DNA of 64,000 bases from Mesorhizobium sp. M4B.F.Ca.ET.203.01.1.1 (GCF_004791025.1 NZ_SRUO01000011.1:1-64000), one strand, 5' to 3'. Positions 1-8,382 are shown, counted from the first letter of the stretch. Numbers and translations: made by a program. Notes: a model not told the origin generated them from the sequence alone.

Positions 1-52
1 CATGCACATCCAGCCGATCCTTCGAAACGTCGATGCCAACAACGATTTCCAT
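1..52 (-). CDS. IS110-family transposase, N-terminal fragment (cut by window edge)
   Basis: Read on the minus strand from the ATG at 52, the first 17 codons are MEIVVGIDVSKDRLDVH. This is the N-terminal signature of the RuvC-like DEDD domain of IS110-family recombinases (hhVGIDVSKxxLDV), whose first Asp belongs to the catalytic tetrad. The rest of the gene lies left of the window. The family moves by RNA-guided recombination and lacks classical terminal inverted repeats. The identification rests on this short signature plus the leader and target-site evidence at 53-264. Whether the element is intact cannot be seen. Confidence 0.75.
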   Translation of the reverse strand, partial: MEIVVGIDVSKDRLDVH

Positions 53-229
53 CCTATCCCATCCTTGCCTAATCGGGCTTCGCTTGCGGCCCAGGCGACT
101 GTTCGGGGTCGATGGAACGGCGGACGATGACCCTCGCTCTCCCACGGGCTTCAAGGCCCAAAGATGCTCCGGTCTCTCGTCCGCCACCGCACCTGCTGCA
201 ATAGCAGAGTCGGCAAGGGACAAGTTACA
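53..229 (-). ncRNA. Candidate IS110 bridge RNA (element 5' non-coding leader)
   Basis: About 177 nt lie between the transposase start and the apparent element boundary at 229-231. IS110-group elements encode their bridge RNA in this position. Read on the minus strand it folds into three parts in the order known for IS621. First comes a 5' hairpin (CTGC/GCAG, 196-207). Next is a long stem-loop closed by 9 perfect base pairs (119-127 with 177-185). A third hairpin follows at about 60-98, with GGGC/GCCC and CGC/GCG steps, which would be the donor-binding loop. The second loop carries guides matching the interrupted repeat. The fold and guides are seen in the sequence; expression and function are inferred. 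Confidence 0.6.
119..185 (-). other. Predicted target-binding loop of the bridge RNA
   Basis: The stem GGCGGACGA/TCGTCCGCC closes an internal loop with a central GGGC/GCCC hairpin (146-159). On the 5' side of the RNA is GCAUCUU (167-161). It is identical to the left target GCATCCT apart from one G-U wobble. On the 3' side is GGGAGAG (143-137), the exact complement of CTCTCCC, which is the CT core plus right target. This is the left-guide/right-guide layout described for IS621. The target sequence was taken from the intact repeat copy at 35659-35714. Confidence 0.6.
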
Positions 230-264
230 AGGATGCCGGCAGGCAGGTGAGGGGCAGCGCCAGC
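230..264 (+). repeat. Rhizobial palindromic repeat truncated by the IS110 insertion
   Basis: From AGGATGCCGGCAGGCAGG onward this matches the right half of the intact repeat at 35659-35714. The left half, the ACGGGGAGA hairpin, is missing and is replaced by insertion-sequence leader. The junction falls at AG (CT on the minus strand), so the element probably inserted at this dinucleotide. The other half of the repeat should lie beyond the far end of the element, outside the window. Confidence 0.65.
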
Positions 265-348
265 CTATGATATCGGTGTCGTTTTACCGCGACGAGTCCT
301 GAACTTCCAAGGCCGGCTATGTTGCCGATGGCCGAACCTACCAACGCT

Positions 349-407
349 GGCGCCGCCCCTCATCCGCCTGCCGGCACCTTCTCCCCGTATAGTGACGGGG
401 AGAAGGG
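349..407 (-). repeat. Rhizobial palindromic repeat (intact copy)
   Basis: A GCCCCTCATCCGCCTGCCGGC arm is followed by a perfect hairpin CTTCTCCCCGT/ACGGGGAGAAG at 378-404. It belongs to the same family as 230-264, 35533-35591 and 35659-35714, and lies in opposite orientation to the truncated copy. The stretch between the two copies (265-348) holds nothing recognisable. Confidence 0.75.
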
Positions 408-422
408 AGCTGTCATGGCAAC

Positions 423-450
423 AAAAAACCCGCCTCGAGGGCGGGTTTTT
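423..450 (-). terminator. Intrinsic terminator of rpmE
   Basis: A CCCGCC/GGCGGG stem with a TCGA loop is flanked by A and T runs, so it could work on both strands. It lies 24 bp downstream of the rpmE stop. A near copy of its context ends carD at 59463-59492. Confidence 0.8.
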
Positions 451-473
451 CAAAATCTGCAGGCGCGCCTGGC

Positions 474-695
474 TTAGAGGCCGAAGCCTTCGAAGCGCTT
501 CTTGAACTTCGACAGGCGGCCGCCGCGGTCGAGCAGGGTCTGCTGGCCGCCGGTCCAGGCCGGGTGCGTGGTCGGGTCGATATCGAGGTTCATCGTATCG
601 CCTTCCTTGCCCCAGGTCGAACGGGTCGAGTATTCGGTGCCATCGGTCATGACGACCTTGATGGTGTGGTAGTCGGGATGGATGTCGGCCTTCAT
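474..695 (-). CDS. rpmE: 50S ribosomal protein L31
   Basis: This 73-residue protein of the large ribosomal subunit begins MKADIHPDYH, the typical bacterial L31 start, and ends with the conserved TRGGRLSKFKKRFEG-type tail (here DRGGRLSKFKKRFEG). The zinc-binding cysteines of the CXXC type are absent, so it is the C-minus form. The ATG at 695 gives normal family length. It is divergent from the ABC exporter at 901, with about 205 bp between the two starts for promoters. Confidence 0.95.
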   Translation of the reverse strand: MKADIHPDYHTIKVVMTDGTEYSTRSTWGKEGDTMNLDIDPTTHPAWTGGQQTLLDRGGRLSKFKKRFEGFGL

Positions 696-900
696 TGTCG
701 TTTTTCCTGGCTTGTGGCGCTGCCGACGGGCCCATGGCCTGCGTCGATGCGCCCCTTTTTTAAAACTCGAAGCCGCAGCTATTGAGGAGCCACGGCTTCT
801 AAAACGGTCGGCGAGCCTATACATCAGCCGGAATTGAATCACAAGGCCGCGGCGGGCGCATATTGCACGCACTGCCCGAAGGCGGCCAGAGGAAACGCTC

Positions 901-2703
901 ATGGCGGATATCAGTGGCGATGCAGACGGGCGCCGGCGCTCGCTCGGGCCGCTCAAGCGCCTTTATCCCTACATCTTCCGCTACCGCACGATGGTCGTCG
1001 GCGCGCTCATCTCGCTGGCCGTGGCGGCGGGGACGACGCTGGCCTTGCCAATGGCCGTGCGGCGTATGATCGATAACGGGTTCTCGTCCTCCGGCTCGAC
1101 CTTCATCGCCGAATATTTCGCAGCGCTGGTGGCGATGGCGGCGCTTTTGGCGGCTGCATCGGCGGGGCGCTACTATTTCGTCATCACGCTTGGCGAGCGC
1201 GTCGTCGCCGACATCCGCCGCGACGTTTTCGCCCATGTCACGACGCTGTCGCCGGCCTTCTTCGACAAGGCCCATTCGGGCGAGATCGTGTCGCGGCTCG
1301 CCGCCGACACCACGCAGGTGAAATCGGCGGTCGGCGCCACCGCCTCGGTGGCGCTGCGCAACGTCATCCTCGGCCTCGGCGCGGTGGCGATGATGGTGTT
1401 CACCAGCCCGAAACTGTCCGGCCTCGTCATCGCCGCCATCCCGCTCATCGTGCTGCCGCTGGTCGCCTTCGGCCGTTCGGTCAGGCGCAAGTCGCGGCAG
1501 GCGCAGGACACGCTGGCCAACGCCACCGCCTATGCCAGCGAGCAGATCGGTGCGGTGCGCACGCTGCAGGCCTTCACCAACGAGACGCTGGTCACCGGCC
1601 GTTTCTCCGCAGCAGTGGAAGCCGCCTTCGAGGCGGCGCGCGGCTCGGTCCTCGCGCGCGCCTTCCTCACCTTCTTCGCCATCTTCATGATCTTCTCCTC
1701 GGTGGTGGCGGTGCTGTGGTTCGGCTCGCGCGACGTGCTCTCCGGCACGATGTCGGCGGGCACGCTCGGCCAGTTCCTGCTCTATTCGGTGTTCGCCGCC
1801 GGCGCGCTCGGCGCGCTGTCGGAAGTGTGGGGCGAGCTCGCCCAGGCGGCGGGTGCTGCCGAGCGGCTGACCGAGATCCTGGCCGAGAAGCCGGCGATCC
1901 AGCCGCCCGCCGATCCGCGGCCGCTGCCGGCGAAGGCGAAAGGCGCGATCAGCTTCGACGACGTCTCCTTCTCCTATCCGGCGCGGCCGGACCGCGCCGC
2001 CGTGCATGGTCTCAGCTTCCAGGTGAAGCCGGGCGAGACGGTGGCGATCGTCGGCCCCTCCGGCGCGGGCAAGAGCACGGTGTTTTCGCTGATCCTGCGC
2101 TTCTACGATCCCGAGACGGGCCGCATCGTCATCGACGGCGTCGATCTGCGGGAGGCCGATCCCGCCGCGATCAGGCAGCGCATCGCCATCGTGCCGCAGG
2201 ACGTCACCATCTTCGCCGCCAGCGCGCGCGACAACATCGGCTTCGGCCGGCCGGGCGCCAGCGATGCCGAGATCGAGGCGGCGGCGAAGGCGGCGCTTGC
2301 CGACGAGTTCATATTGAAGCTCGACAAGGGTTATGACAGCCAGGTCGGCGAGCGTGGCGTGACGCTTTCCGGCGGCCAGCGTCAGCGCGTGGCGATCGCC
2401 CGCGCCATCCTGCGCGACGCGCCGATCCTGTTGCTCGACGAGGCGACCTCGGCGCTCGACGCCGAAAGCGAGACGCTGGTGCAGACGGCGCTGGAACGGC
2501 TGATGCAGGGCCGCACCACCATCGTCATCGCGCATCGGCTGGCGACGGTGCTGAAGGCCGACCGCATCCTGGTCATGGAAGGCGGCCGCATCGTCGAGGA
2601 AGGCACTCACCAGAGCCTTGTCGCCAAGGGCGGCATCTATGCACGGCTGGCCAAGCTGCAGTTCGAGACCGGCGCCAGTGCTTTTAGAGGCGCGGCTGAG
2701 TAG
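901..2703 (+). CDS. ABC-type exporter, fused permease and ATPase (MsbA/LmrA-like)
   Basis: A 600-residue half-transporter. Residues 1-320 form an ABC type-1 exporter membrane domain with about six helices (first near 31-50). Residues 355-585 form the ATPase, with Walker A GPSGAGKST near 385, signature LSGGQ near 490, Walker B ILLLDEAT near 511 and the H-loop histidine near 543. Such proteins work as homodimers in the inner membrane. The rpmE-divergent position recurs in Rhizobiales. The substrate (lipid, drug or peptide) cannot be read from the sequence. Confidence 0.9.
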   Translation: MADISGDADGRRRSLGPLKRLYPYIFRYRTMVVGALISLAVAAGTTLALPMAVRRMIDNGFSSSGSTFIAEYFAALVAMAALLAAASAGRYYFVITLGERVVADIRRDVFAHVTTLSPAFFDKAHSGEIVSRLAADTTQVKSAVGATASVALRNVILGLGAVAMMVFTSPKLSGLVIAAIPLIVLPLVAFGRSVRRKSRQAQDTLANATAYASEQIGAVRTLQAFTNETLVTGRFSAAVEAAFEAARGSVLARAFLTFFAIFMIFSSVVAVLWFGSRDVLSGTMSAGTLGQFLLYSVFAAGALGALSEVWGELAQAAGAAERLTEILAEKPAIQPPADPRPLPAKAKGAISFDDVSFSYPARPDRAAVHGLSFQVKPGETVAIVGPSGAGKSTVFSLILRFYDPETGRIVIDGVDLREADPAAIRQRIAIVPQDVTIFAASARDNIGFGRPGASDAEIEAAAKAALADEFILKLDKGYDSQVGERGVTLSGGQRQRVAIARAILRDAPILLLDEATSALDAESETLVQTALERLMQGRTTIVIAHRLATVLKADRILVMEGGRIVEEGTHQSLVAKGGIYARLAKLQFETGASAFRGAAE

Positions 2704-2720
2704 TCACGCTTCGTGCGGGC

Positions 2721-4205
2721 TCAGACGCCATAACGCTTGCGCAGATGTTCGGTGAAGTAGGCTGCGTTAAGCTTCTCGCCGGTGGCGCGTTCGAGCAGCT
2801 CAGGCGTCGACCAGCGCGAGCCCTGCGACCAGATCCTCTCACGGCGCCAGGCGTTGATGGCGCTGAAATCGCCCTTGGCGAGGTCGTCATCGGCGGACGG
2901 ATGCTCGCGGGTCAGCGCCGCCCATTGCTGCGCCGCCATCATGGCGCCCAGCGTGTAGGAGGGGAAATAGCCGAAGGCGGCGCCCGGCCAGTGAACGTCC
3001 TGCATCGGTCCGTCGGCCGGATTGTCGAGCGTCGACAGGCCGAGATAGTCGCGCATCCTGGCGTCCCAGGCCTCGGGCAGGTCGGCGACCTCGAGCCGCC
3101 CCGAGACCAGTTCTTGCTCCAGTTCGTAGCGCAGGATGACGTGCAGCGGATAGGTCACCTCGTCGGCATCGACGCGGATCAGGCCGCGCTCGACCCGGTG
3201 CACATGCGGCAGGATATCGTCGAGCGACCAGGCCTCGCCGAGATGCCGCTCGACCACCGGCAAGGCCCAGCGCCAGAAGGCCGGGTTGCGGCCAATTTGC
3301 TTTTCGACGAACAGGCTCTGGCTTTCGTGGACTGCCATGCCGCGCGCCTTGCCGAGCGGCCAGTGCGCCCAGGCCTTGGGCAGGTTCTGCTCGTAGAGCG
3401 CATGGCCGGTCTCGTGCAGCACGCCCATCAGCGCCGACAGGAAATCGGAGGTCTTGTAGCGGGTGGTGATGCGCACATCGCTCGGCACGCCGCCGCAGAA
3501 GGGATGGTGCGACACCGACAGCGAGCCATGGGTGAGGTCGAAGCCGACGGCTGCCATCATGGCGAGGCCAAGCTCGCGCTGGCGGTCGATTGCGTAGCTG
3601 CCGGAAAGCGGCTTCAACGGATGCCTGGCCAGCCGCGCCTCCTGCGCCGCCAGTGCTTCCGGCACGAATTCCCGAAGGAAGCTCTTCAGCTCGGCGAAGA
3701 CTGGCGTGATGTCGGCGGCGCGGTTGCCGGGGTCGTACTGTTCCATCAGCGCGTCATAAGGGTCGAGGCCCAGCGCATCGGCGCGCAGGGCCGCCTCCTC
3801 GCGCACCAGGGCGACGACACCTTCCAGCGCCGGCAGGAAGCCCGCCCAATCGTTCCTGGCGCGCAGGTCGCGCCAGAGCTGCTCGGAGCGCATGCGCGCC
3901 GTCGTCTGGCGCTCGACGAACTCGACCGGCAGGCAGGTGAGGTTGGTGTATTGCCGGCGCAACTCCCTCACCGCCGCCTGCTGCTCCTCGTTCAGCGCTT
4001 CCTCCTCGGCCGCCGCGATCCAGTCGCCGATCTCCGGCGCCGTCGCCCGGGCGTGAAGCATGCCGGCTAGCGCCGACATCGCCTCGGCGCGCTTCTCGCC
4101 GCCGCCGACCGCCATATGCGTCGCCTCGTCGGCGCCGAGGATGGCGAGCGCATGCTCCAGCGCTTCGAGCTTGTGGCCGAGGTCGTCGAGTTTCTGAAAG
4201 GACAT
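2721..4205 (-). CDS. Metallocarboxypeptidase, M32 (carboxypeptidase Taq) family
   Basis: A 494-residue cytosolic zinc carboxypeptidase. All M32 motifs are present: SHHPFCGG, DVRITTRY, the zinc motif HETGH (near residue 263), HESQSLFVEKQIGR and EVTYPLHVILRYELE. The start at 4205 (MSFQKLDDL) is preferred over the upstream in-frame ATG at 4274 because family members begin close to this helix. It is convergent with the ABC exporter, the two stops being 17 bp apart. It probably recycles peptides by removing C-terminal residues. Confidence 0.92.
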   Translation of the reverse strand: MSFQKLDDLGHKLEALEHALAILGADEATHMAVGGGEKRAEAMSALAGMLHARATAPEIGDWIAAAEEEALNEEQQAAVRELRRQYTNLTCLPVEFVERQTTARMRSEQLWRDLRARNDWAGFLPALEGVVALVREEAALRADALGLDPYDALMEQYDPGNRAADITPVFAELKSFLREFVPEALAAQEARLARHPLKPLSGSYAIDRQRELGLAMMAAVGFDLTHGSLSVSHHPFCGGVPSDVRITTRYKTSDFLSALMGVLHETGHALYEQNLPKAWAHWPLGKARGMAVHESQSLFVEKQIGRNPAFWRWALPVVERHLGEAWSLDDILPHVHRVERGLIRVDADEVTYPLHVILRYELEQELVSGRLEVADLPEAWDARMRDYLGLSTLDNPADGPMQDVHWPGAAFGYFPSYTLGAMMAAQQWAALTREHPSADDDLAKGDFSAINAWRRERIWSQGSRWSTPELLERATGEKLNAAYFTEHLRKRYGV

Positions 4206-4357
4206 GGCGGCTCCGGTCTGGTCAGCTAGCGAATTGGACGGCGCGAAAAGATACCAACGCGCCAGCCTTGGCAACCCTGCCGCGCAGGGTGCTCAAACCA
4301 TCTTGCGTGGACAAGCCCGCGCGTGATCAATGCTGGCATCGAAAGCGGAGGGGGAAA

Positions 4358-4711
4358 ATGATCGGCAACATACTGGTCGCGCTGGTGGCGCTGATCCACT
4401 GCTACATCGTCTATCTGGAGATGGTGCTGTGGGATACGCCGCAGGGCCACAAGGCGTTCAGGCTGACGCCGGATTTCGCCAAGGCATCCAAGGTGCTGGC
4501 CGCCAATCAGGGGCTCTACAACGGGTTCCTCGCCGCCGGCCTGATCTGGGGGCTCTATCTAGGCGCGGCCGGCTTCCAGGTCAGGATGTTCCTCCTGATC
4601 TGCGTCGCCATCGCGGGCCTCTACGGCGCGGCGACCGTCGGCAGGAAGATCCTGTTCATCCAGACCGTGCCGGCCGCGCTTGCCATCATCGCGCTCTGGC
4701 TGGGCTGGTAA
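4358..4711 (+). CDS. DUF1304 family membrane protein
   Basis: A 117-residue protein with four predicted membrane helices: MIGNILVALVALIHCYIVYL, a helix near 50-68, one near 73-90 and a C-terminal one. The N-terminal helix with HCYIVYLEMVLW and the NQGLYNGFLAAGL stretch are typical of DUF1304. An AGGGGGA ribosome site (about 4348) fixes the ATG at 4358. The molecular function of the family is unknown. It is divergent from the M32 peptidase. Confidence 0.85.
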   Translation: MIGNILVALVALIHCYIVYLEMVLWDTPQGHKAFRLTPDFAKASKVLAANQGLYNGFLAAGLIWGLYLGAAGFQVRMFLLICVAIAGLYGAATVGRKILFIQTVPAALAIIALWLGW

Positions 4712-4773
4712 AAAGGACGCCCTTGGGACGGAGTTCCCTCGGGCGCCAGGTGTCCCTTCCTCGGGTCGAGCGA

Positions 4774-5199
4774 TCAGCCGTTGGGATAGTGCCCGCCGTC
4801 GGCGCCGTCGCCCATCAGGAAGCCGGTCCCGCTGTCGATGCGCAGCGCCTGGTCGACATTGTCGAGCCGGCGCAGCAAATCATGATACTGCGCAGCCGGT
4901 ATCCTGCCGCGATCGGCGGCGGCGGTTTTCGCGGCGGCCTGGCTGATATGGGCGGCGCGCATATGCAGCGTCTGCGCCTCGGCCTGCGTGATCGTGTTGT
5001 CCTGCCTGGCGTCGGTGATGCCCTGGTCGACACCCTGCACCTGCGCCATAAGGCCCGCCACGCGCGGACCGGTGAAGTCGGTCGGCGAGGATTCATCGAG
5101 TGCGCCCTTGTGATGTCCGGCAGCGTAGGCGCCGGCGAGCGGAGCGGAGGCGAGAATGGCGGCAAGCGTTGCAGTCTTGAGAGAGATTGAAGAGCGCAT
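4774..5199 (-). CDS. Secreted hypothetical protein
   Basis: A 141-residue protein with a Sec signal peptide (about 1-26, MRSSISLKTATLAAIL...AGAYA). The mature part is mostly helical, rich in Ala, Gln and Asp, with no cysteines. No family recognised. It is convergent with the DUF1304 gene. The upstream 240 bp (5200-5440) contain an AT-rich patch near 5350 but no clear promoter. It is probably a periplasmic protein of unknown role. Confidence 0.65.
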   Translation of the reverse strand: MRSSISLKTATLAAILASAPLAGAYAAGHHKGALDESSPTDFTGPRVAGLMAQVQGVDQGITDARQDNTITQAEAQTLHMRAAHISQAAAKTAAADRGRIPAAQYHDLLRRLDNVDQALRIDSGTGFLMGDGADGGHYPNG

Positions 5200-5440
5200 G
5201 GCGGCGCTTCCTTCTGCTGGGGAAGGGAGCGGCCGCGCCGCTCCGCCTTCCGACCTTCCGGGCCGTCCGGTTCCGTCGCGTCGCGATGGGAGGCATCGCC
5301 GGCGGTTCTCGGCCCTGCGCGGAAAACTAGGAGCGCCCGGTCGTGAAGTGTAATTAAAAAAAGATAATCTTTTCAGGCCTTGCCGGCCTGGCTGCTGCGC
5401 CCTAGCGTTGAGCCGGCGAACAAATTCGCGTGATACGCGA

Positions 5441-6472
5441 TCACCGTTCAGTGAGCTTCAACTCGATGCGGCGGTTCTTGGTGCGCGCTTCGTCGGTGTC
5501 GGCGGGGTCGAGCGGCTGGAACTCGCCGAAGCCGGCAGCGACCAGCCGATTGGCCGGCACGCCGTTCTCGATCAGGAACTTCACCACCGAGGTCGAGCGC
5601 GCCGTCGACAGCTCCCAATTATCGCGATAACGGCCGGTGCCGGACAACGGCTTGTTGTCGGTGTGGCCGTCGACGCGCAACACCCAGCTGATCTCCGGCG
5701 GGATTTCCTTCTGCAGTTCGATGATGGCGTCGGCGAGCTTCTTCATCTCGACCTTGCCGGCATCGTTGATTTCCTCGGAGCCAGTCGGGAACAGCACCTC
5801 CGACTGGAAGACGAAGCGATCGCCGACGATGCGGATGTTCTCGCGGTCGGCGAGGATCTCGCGCAACCTGCCGAAGAAGTCGGAACGGTAGCGGTTCAGC
5901 TCCTGCACGCGCTGCGCCAGCGCGACATTGAGGCGGCGGCCGAGATCGGCGATCTTGGTGTTGGAATCGCGGTCGCGCGCTTCCGACACGTTGAGCGCGT
6001 CCTCGAGCGCGCCGATCTGCTTGCGCAGTGCTGCGATCTGCTGGTTGAGGATCTCGACCTGGCTCAGCGCCTGCTGGCTGATCTGGCGCTGGCTGTCGAG
6101 TTCGCCGGAGAGGGTGGCGGCGCGCTGGTTGGCGGCGTCGCCGGCGCCGGCGCCTTGCGCCAGCAATTGTTCGAGCCGGCTCTTTTCCGCCTCAGACGCC
6201 GACAGCGACGCCTGCAGATTGGCGAGCGAATCCTCCCTGTCCTGCGTCGTCGAGCGCTCCAGCGCCAGCAGCTGGGTCAGTTCGTTGATCTGCGAGTTGA
6301 GGCGGTTGAGCACCGTGTCCTTGCCGGAGATCTCGCGGCCAAGCAGGAACTGCGCCAGCACGAAGACGGTGAGCAGGAACATGATGGCGAGCAGCAGCGT
6401 CGACAGCGCGTCGACGAAGCCCGGCCAGTAGTCGATGCGGCGATCGGCACGCCGCGCCCGCGCCAGTGCCAC
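5441..6472 (-). CDS. MotB-like protein with C-terminal OmpA domain
   Basis: A 343-residue protein starting at GTG. It has a short cytoplasmic head, one membrane helix (about 17-42, DALSTLLLAIMFLLTVFVLA), a long coiled coil (about 50-190) and an OmpA/MotB peptidoglycan-binding domain (about 205-343, with LRVDGHTDNKPL and NRRIELKL). The start lies 1 bp after the stop of the MotA-like gene, so the two are translationally coupled and form an ion-channel/anchor pair. There are no flagellar genes nearby, and the coiled coil is far longer than in flagellar MotB, so another use of proton force is likely. Confidence 0.85.
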   Translation of the reverse strand: MALARARRADRRIDYWPGFVDALSTLLLAIMFLLTVFVLAQFLLGREISGKDTVLNRLNSQINELTQLLALERSTTQDREDSLANLQASLSASEAEKSRLEQLLAQGAGAGDAANQRAATLSGELDSQRQISQQALSQVEILNQQIAALRKQIGALEDALNVSEARDRDSNTKIADLGRRLNVALAQRVQELNRYRSDFFGRLREILADRENIRIVGDRFVFQSEVLFPTGSEEINDAGKVEMKKLADAIIELQKEIPPEISWVLRVDGHTDNKPLSGTGRYRDNWELSTARSTSVVKFLIENGVPANRLVAAGFGEFQPLDPADTDEARTKNRRIELKLTER

Positions 6473-6473
6473 G

Positions 6474-7499
6474 TCAGTGCACTCCCTGCTTCTTCAGGGC
6501 GTCGGCGATCTTTTCCAACGTGTTGCGCATCGCCTTCTGCTCGTCGGACTGCGCCTCGACCCAATCGCGCATGATCTGCTGCTCCGAGCGCATGTTCTTG
6601 ACCAGGCCGGAAATGCCGTCGGCGAGATTGGCCATGGCGGTGGCGACGCGCGGGTTGGAGCCGCCGCCATTCTCCTGCAGGCTGCGCAGCCGCTCCGACA
6701 ACAGGCGGATCTCGTCGGAAGGCTCGCTCCTGGCATTGTCGGATACGACGATGTCGGAGGAAAGGTCGGTGACCGAGGACAGCCAGTTCTCGAGCTCGGT
6801 ATAGAAGCGGGTCTGGGCCCGGCCGGCCTGCAGGTCGAGGAAGCCGAGCACCAGCGAGCCGGAGAGGCCGAACAGCGAGGACGAGAACGCGGTGCCCATG
6901 CCGGCGAGCGGCGCCGACAGGCCCTGCTTCAGTGAATCCAGGACGGCGGCGGCGTCGCCGGTGCCGGGATCGAGCGCTTCGATGGTTTCGCGGATCGAGC
7001 CGATGGTGCCGAGCAGGCCCCAGAAGGTGCCGAGCAGGCCGAGGAACACGAGCAGCCCGACCAGGTAGCGCGAGGTGTCGCGGCTCTCGTCCAGGCGGGT
7101 GGCGATCGAGTCGAGCATGGTGCGCATCGAGGTCGTCGAGAAGGCGACCGTCGACGAGCGGCCGATCATCGCCTTCATCGGCGCCAGCAGCACCGGTTCG
7201 GTGGTCTCCGAGCCGGCGCGGAAGGAGTTGACCCAGCGCACCTCGCGAAACAGGCGCCCGACCTGGGCGAAGGCGAGCAGGATGCCGACCACCAGCACGC
7301 CGATGATCAGTCCGTTGAGGCCCGGATTGGTGGCGAAGGCGGTCGAGACCTGGCGGGTCAGGATGGCGGCGATGAAAGCGACGATGATCAGGAAGATCAA
7401 CATGGTCAGCAGGAAAACCTGCGGGCTCGACAGTTTATGAGGGTCGTAGATCAGAACGTCGGAGCGTCTGCCGATGCCGAAGGATCTGAGAAAAGCCAT
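6474..7499 (-). CDS. MotA/TolQ/ExbB-like proton channel protein
   Basis: A 341-residue membrane protein with helices near 31-55, 65-85, 150-175 and 195-220. The third carries GLLVFLGLLGTFWGLLGTIG, the TolQ/MotA channel signature, and the fourth lies in GMGTAFSSSLFGLSGSLVLG. The start MAFLRSFGIG at 7499 is preferred over the ORF extension to 7646, which has no family-like sequence. It is the partner of the downstream OmpA-domain protein. The C-terminal tail is helical and charged. Confidence 0.85.
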   Translation of the reverse strand: MAFLRSFGIGRRSDVLIYDPHKLSSPQVFLLTMLIFLIIVAFIAAILTRQVSTAFATNPGLNGLIIGVLVVGILLAFAQVGRLFREVRWVNSFRAGSETTEPVLLAPMKAMIGRSSTVAFSTTSMRTMLDSIATRLDESRDTSRYLVGLLVFLGLLGTFWGLLGTIGSIRETIEALDPGTGDAAAVLDSLKQGLSAPLAGMGTAFSSSLFGLSGSLVLGFLDLQAGRAQTRFYTELENWLSSVTDLSSDIVVSDNARSEPSDEIRLLSERLRSLQENGGGSNPRVATAMANLADGISGLVKNMRSEQQIMRDWVEAQSDEQKAMRNTLEKIADALKKQGVH

Positions 7500-7658
7500 T
7501 CGTGCCCCGTTTCCGATGCGGCTGCCGCCGATCAACCAGTTCGCGACTCTAAACGGAATTGTGACCAAATTGAATGGCGCTTGGCAAGAATGCCGAGCCG
7601 GGCTTGCGGCCTGTTCCATCCCGATGGGAACGGGATGGGGCTCCATCTTCCTGTTGCG

Positions 7659-7694
7659 GCATGATCTTTTCCGAAAACCGGTTCGGGGTCATGC
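7659..7694 (-). repeat. Palindromic GCATGACCCCGAA element (copy 1)
   Basis: An imperfect palindrome, GCATGATC...GGTCATGC, with a CGAAAACCGGTTCG centre. Copies lie at 18374-18420, 29512-29555 and 60476-60523. On the minus strand it starts exactly one base after the stop codon of the hemolysin III gene. Confidence 0.8.
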
Positions 7695-7695
7695 C

Positions 7696-8382
7696 CTAGA
7701 AGCGGTTTATCACCAGACAGTCGACCATGGCGGCCAGGTGCAGGCCGGCGCCGGTGACGACGAAGCCGTGCCAGACGGCGTTGTGGAAGCGCAGGCCCTT
7801 CCAGGCGAAGAAGATGACGCCCAGCGAATAGACGATGCCGCCGGCGACGATCAGCGCGATCGATGTCGCCGGCAGGGTCTGGACGAACGGGCCGACAAGC
7901 ACGATGCCGCTCCAGCCTATGGCCAGGTAGAAGACGATCGCCAGGCGGTCGAAGCGACCGGGGAACAGCACCTTGATGGCGATGCCGACCACCGCCGCCG
8001 TCCACACCAGCACGATCATCGAAACGGCCAGCGGCGAGCCGTCGAGCTGGGCGAGAAAGGGCGTGTAGGTGGCGGCGATGAGGAGGTAGATCGCGGCATG
8101 GTCGAAGCGGCGCAGGATCCACTTCGCCGGCGACGACACCGGCCACAGATTATAGGCCAGCGACACCGAGAGCACGGTGAGCAGCGCGACGACATAGAAG
8201 GCGGCGGCAATGTATTCGCCGGGTCCGGCATGGAAGGCTGCAAGCGCCAGGAAGGCCGAGCCCGCGGCGATCGCCAGCACGATGCCCACCGCGTGAACGA
8301 TGCCGTCGGCGATCATTTCGGCGCGCGAATAGTGCCAGCGTCCGACGAACGGGATCTCGATCTGTGGCCCTGAATTGCTCAT
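7696..8382 (-). CDS. Hemolysin III (TrhA/YqfA-like, PAQR superfamily)
   Basis: A 228-residue inner-membrane protein with seven predicted helices. Family motifs visible are EMIADGIVHAVG near the N terminus, RRFDHAAIYLLIAATYTPF in the middle and WHGFVVTGAGLHLAAMV at the end; the conserved His/Asp residues bind zinc in PAQR proteins. Despite the name, bacterial members are linked to membrane homeostasis rather than proven haemolysis. The stop codon abuts the palindromic element at 7659-7694. Confidence 0.9.
   Translation of the reverse strand: MSNSGPQIEIPFVGRWHYSRAEMIADGIVHAVGIVLAIAAGSAFLALAAFHAGPGEYIAAAFYVVALLTVLSVSLAYNLWPVSSPAKWILRRFDHAAIYLLIAATYTPFLAQLDGSPLAVSMIVLVWTAAVVGIAIKVLFPGRFDRLAIVFYLAIGWSGIVLVGPFVQTLPATSIALIVAGGIVYSLGVIFFAWKGLRFHNAVWHGFVVTGAGLHLAAMVDCLVINRF

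Noticed and set aside
60..98. Search for donor guides in the third hairpin of the IS110 leader
   Set aside because: Only short CAAG matches to the element's own left end were seen, too short to claim, and the right end is outside the window.
817..2610. A 597-codon open frame antisense to the ABC exporter
   Set aside because: Its composition is Arg/His/Gly/Asp-rich with no domain. High-GC codon bias produces such shadow frames, and the plus-strand gene has every ABC motif.
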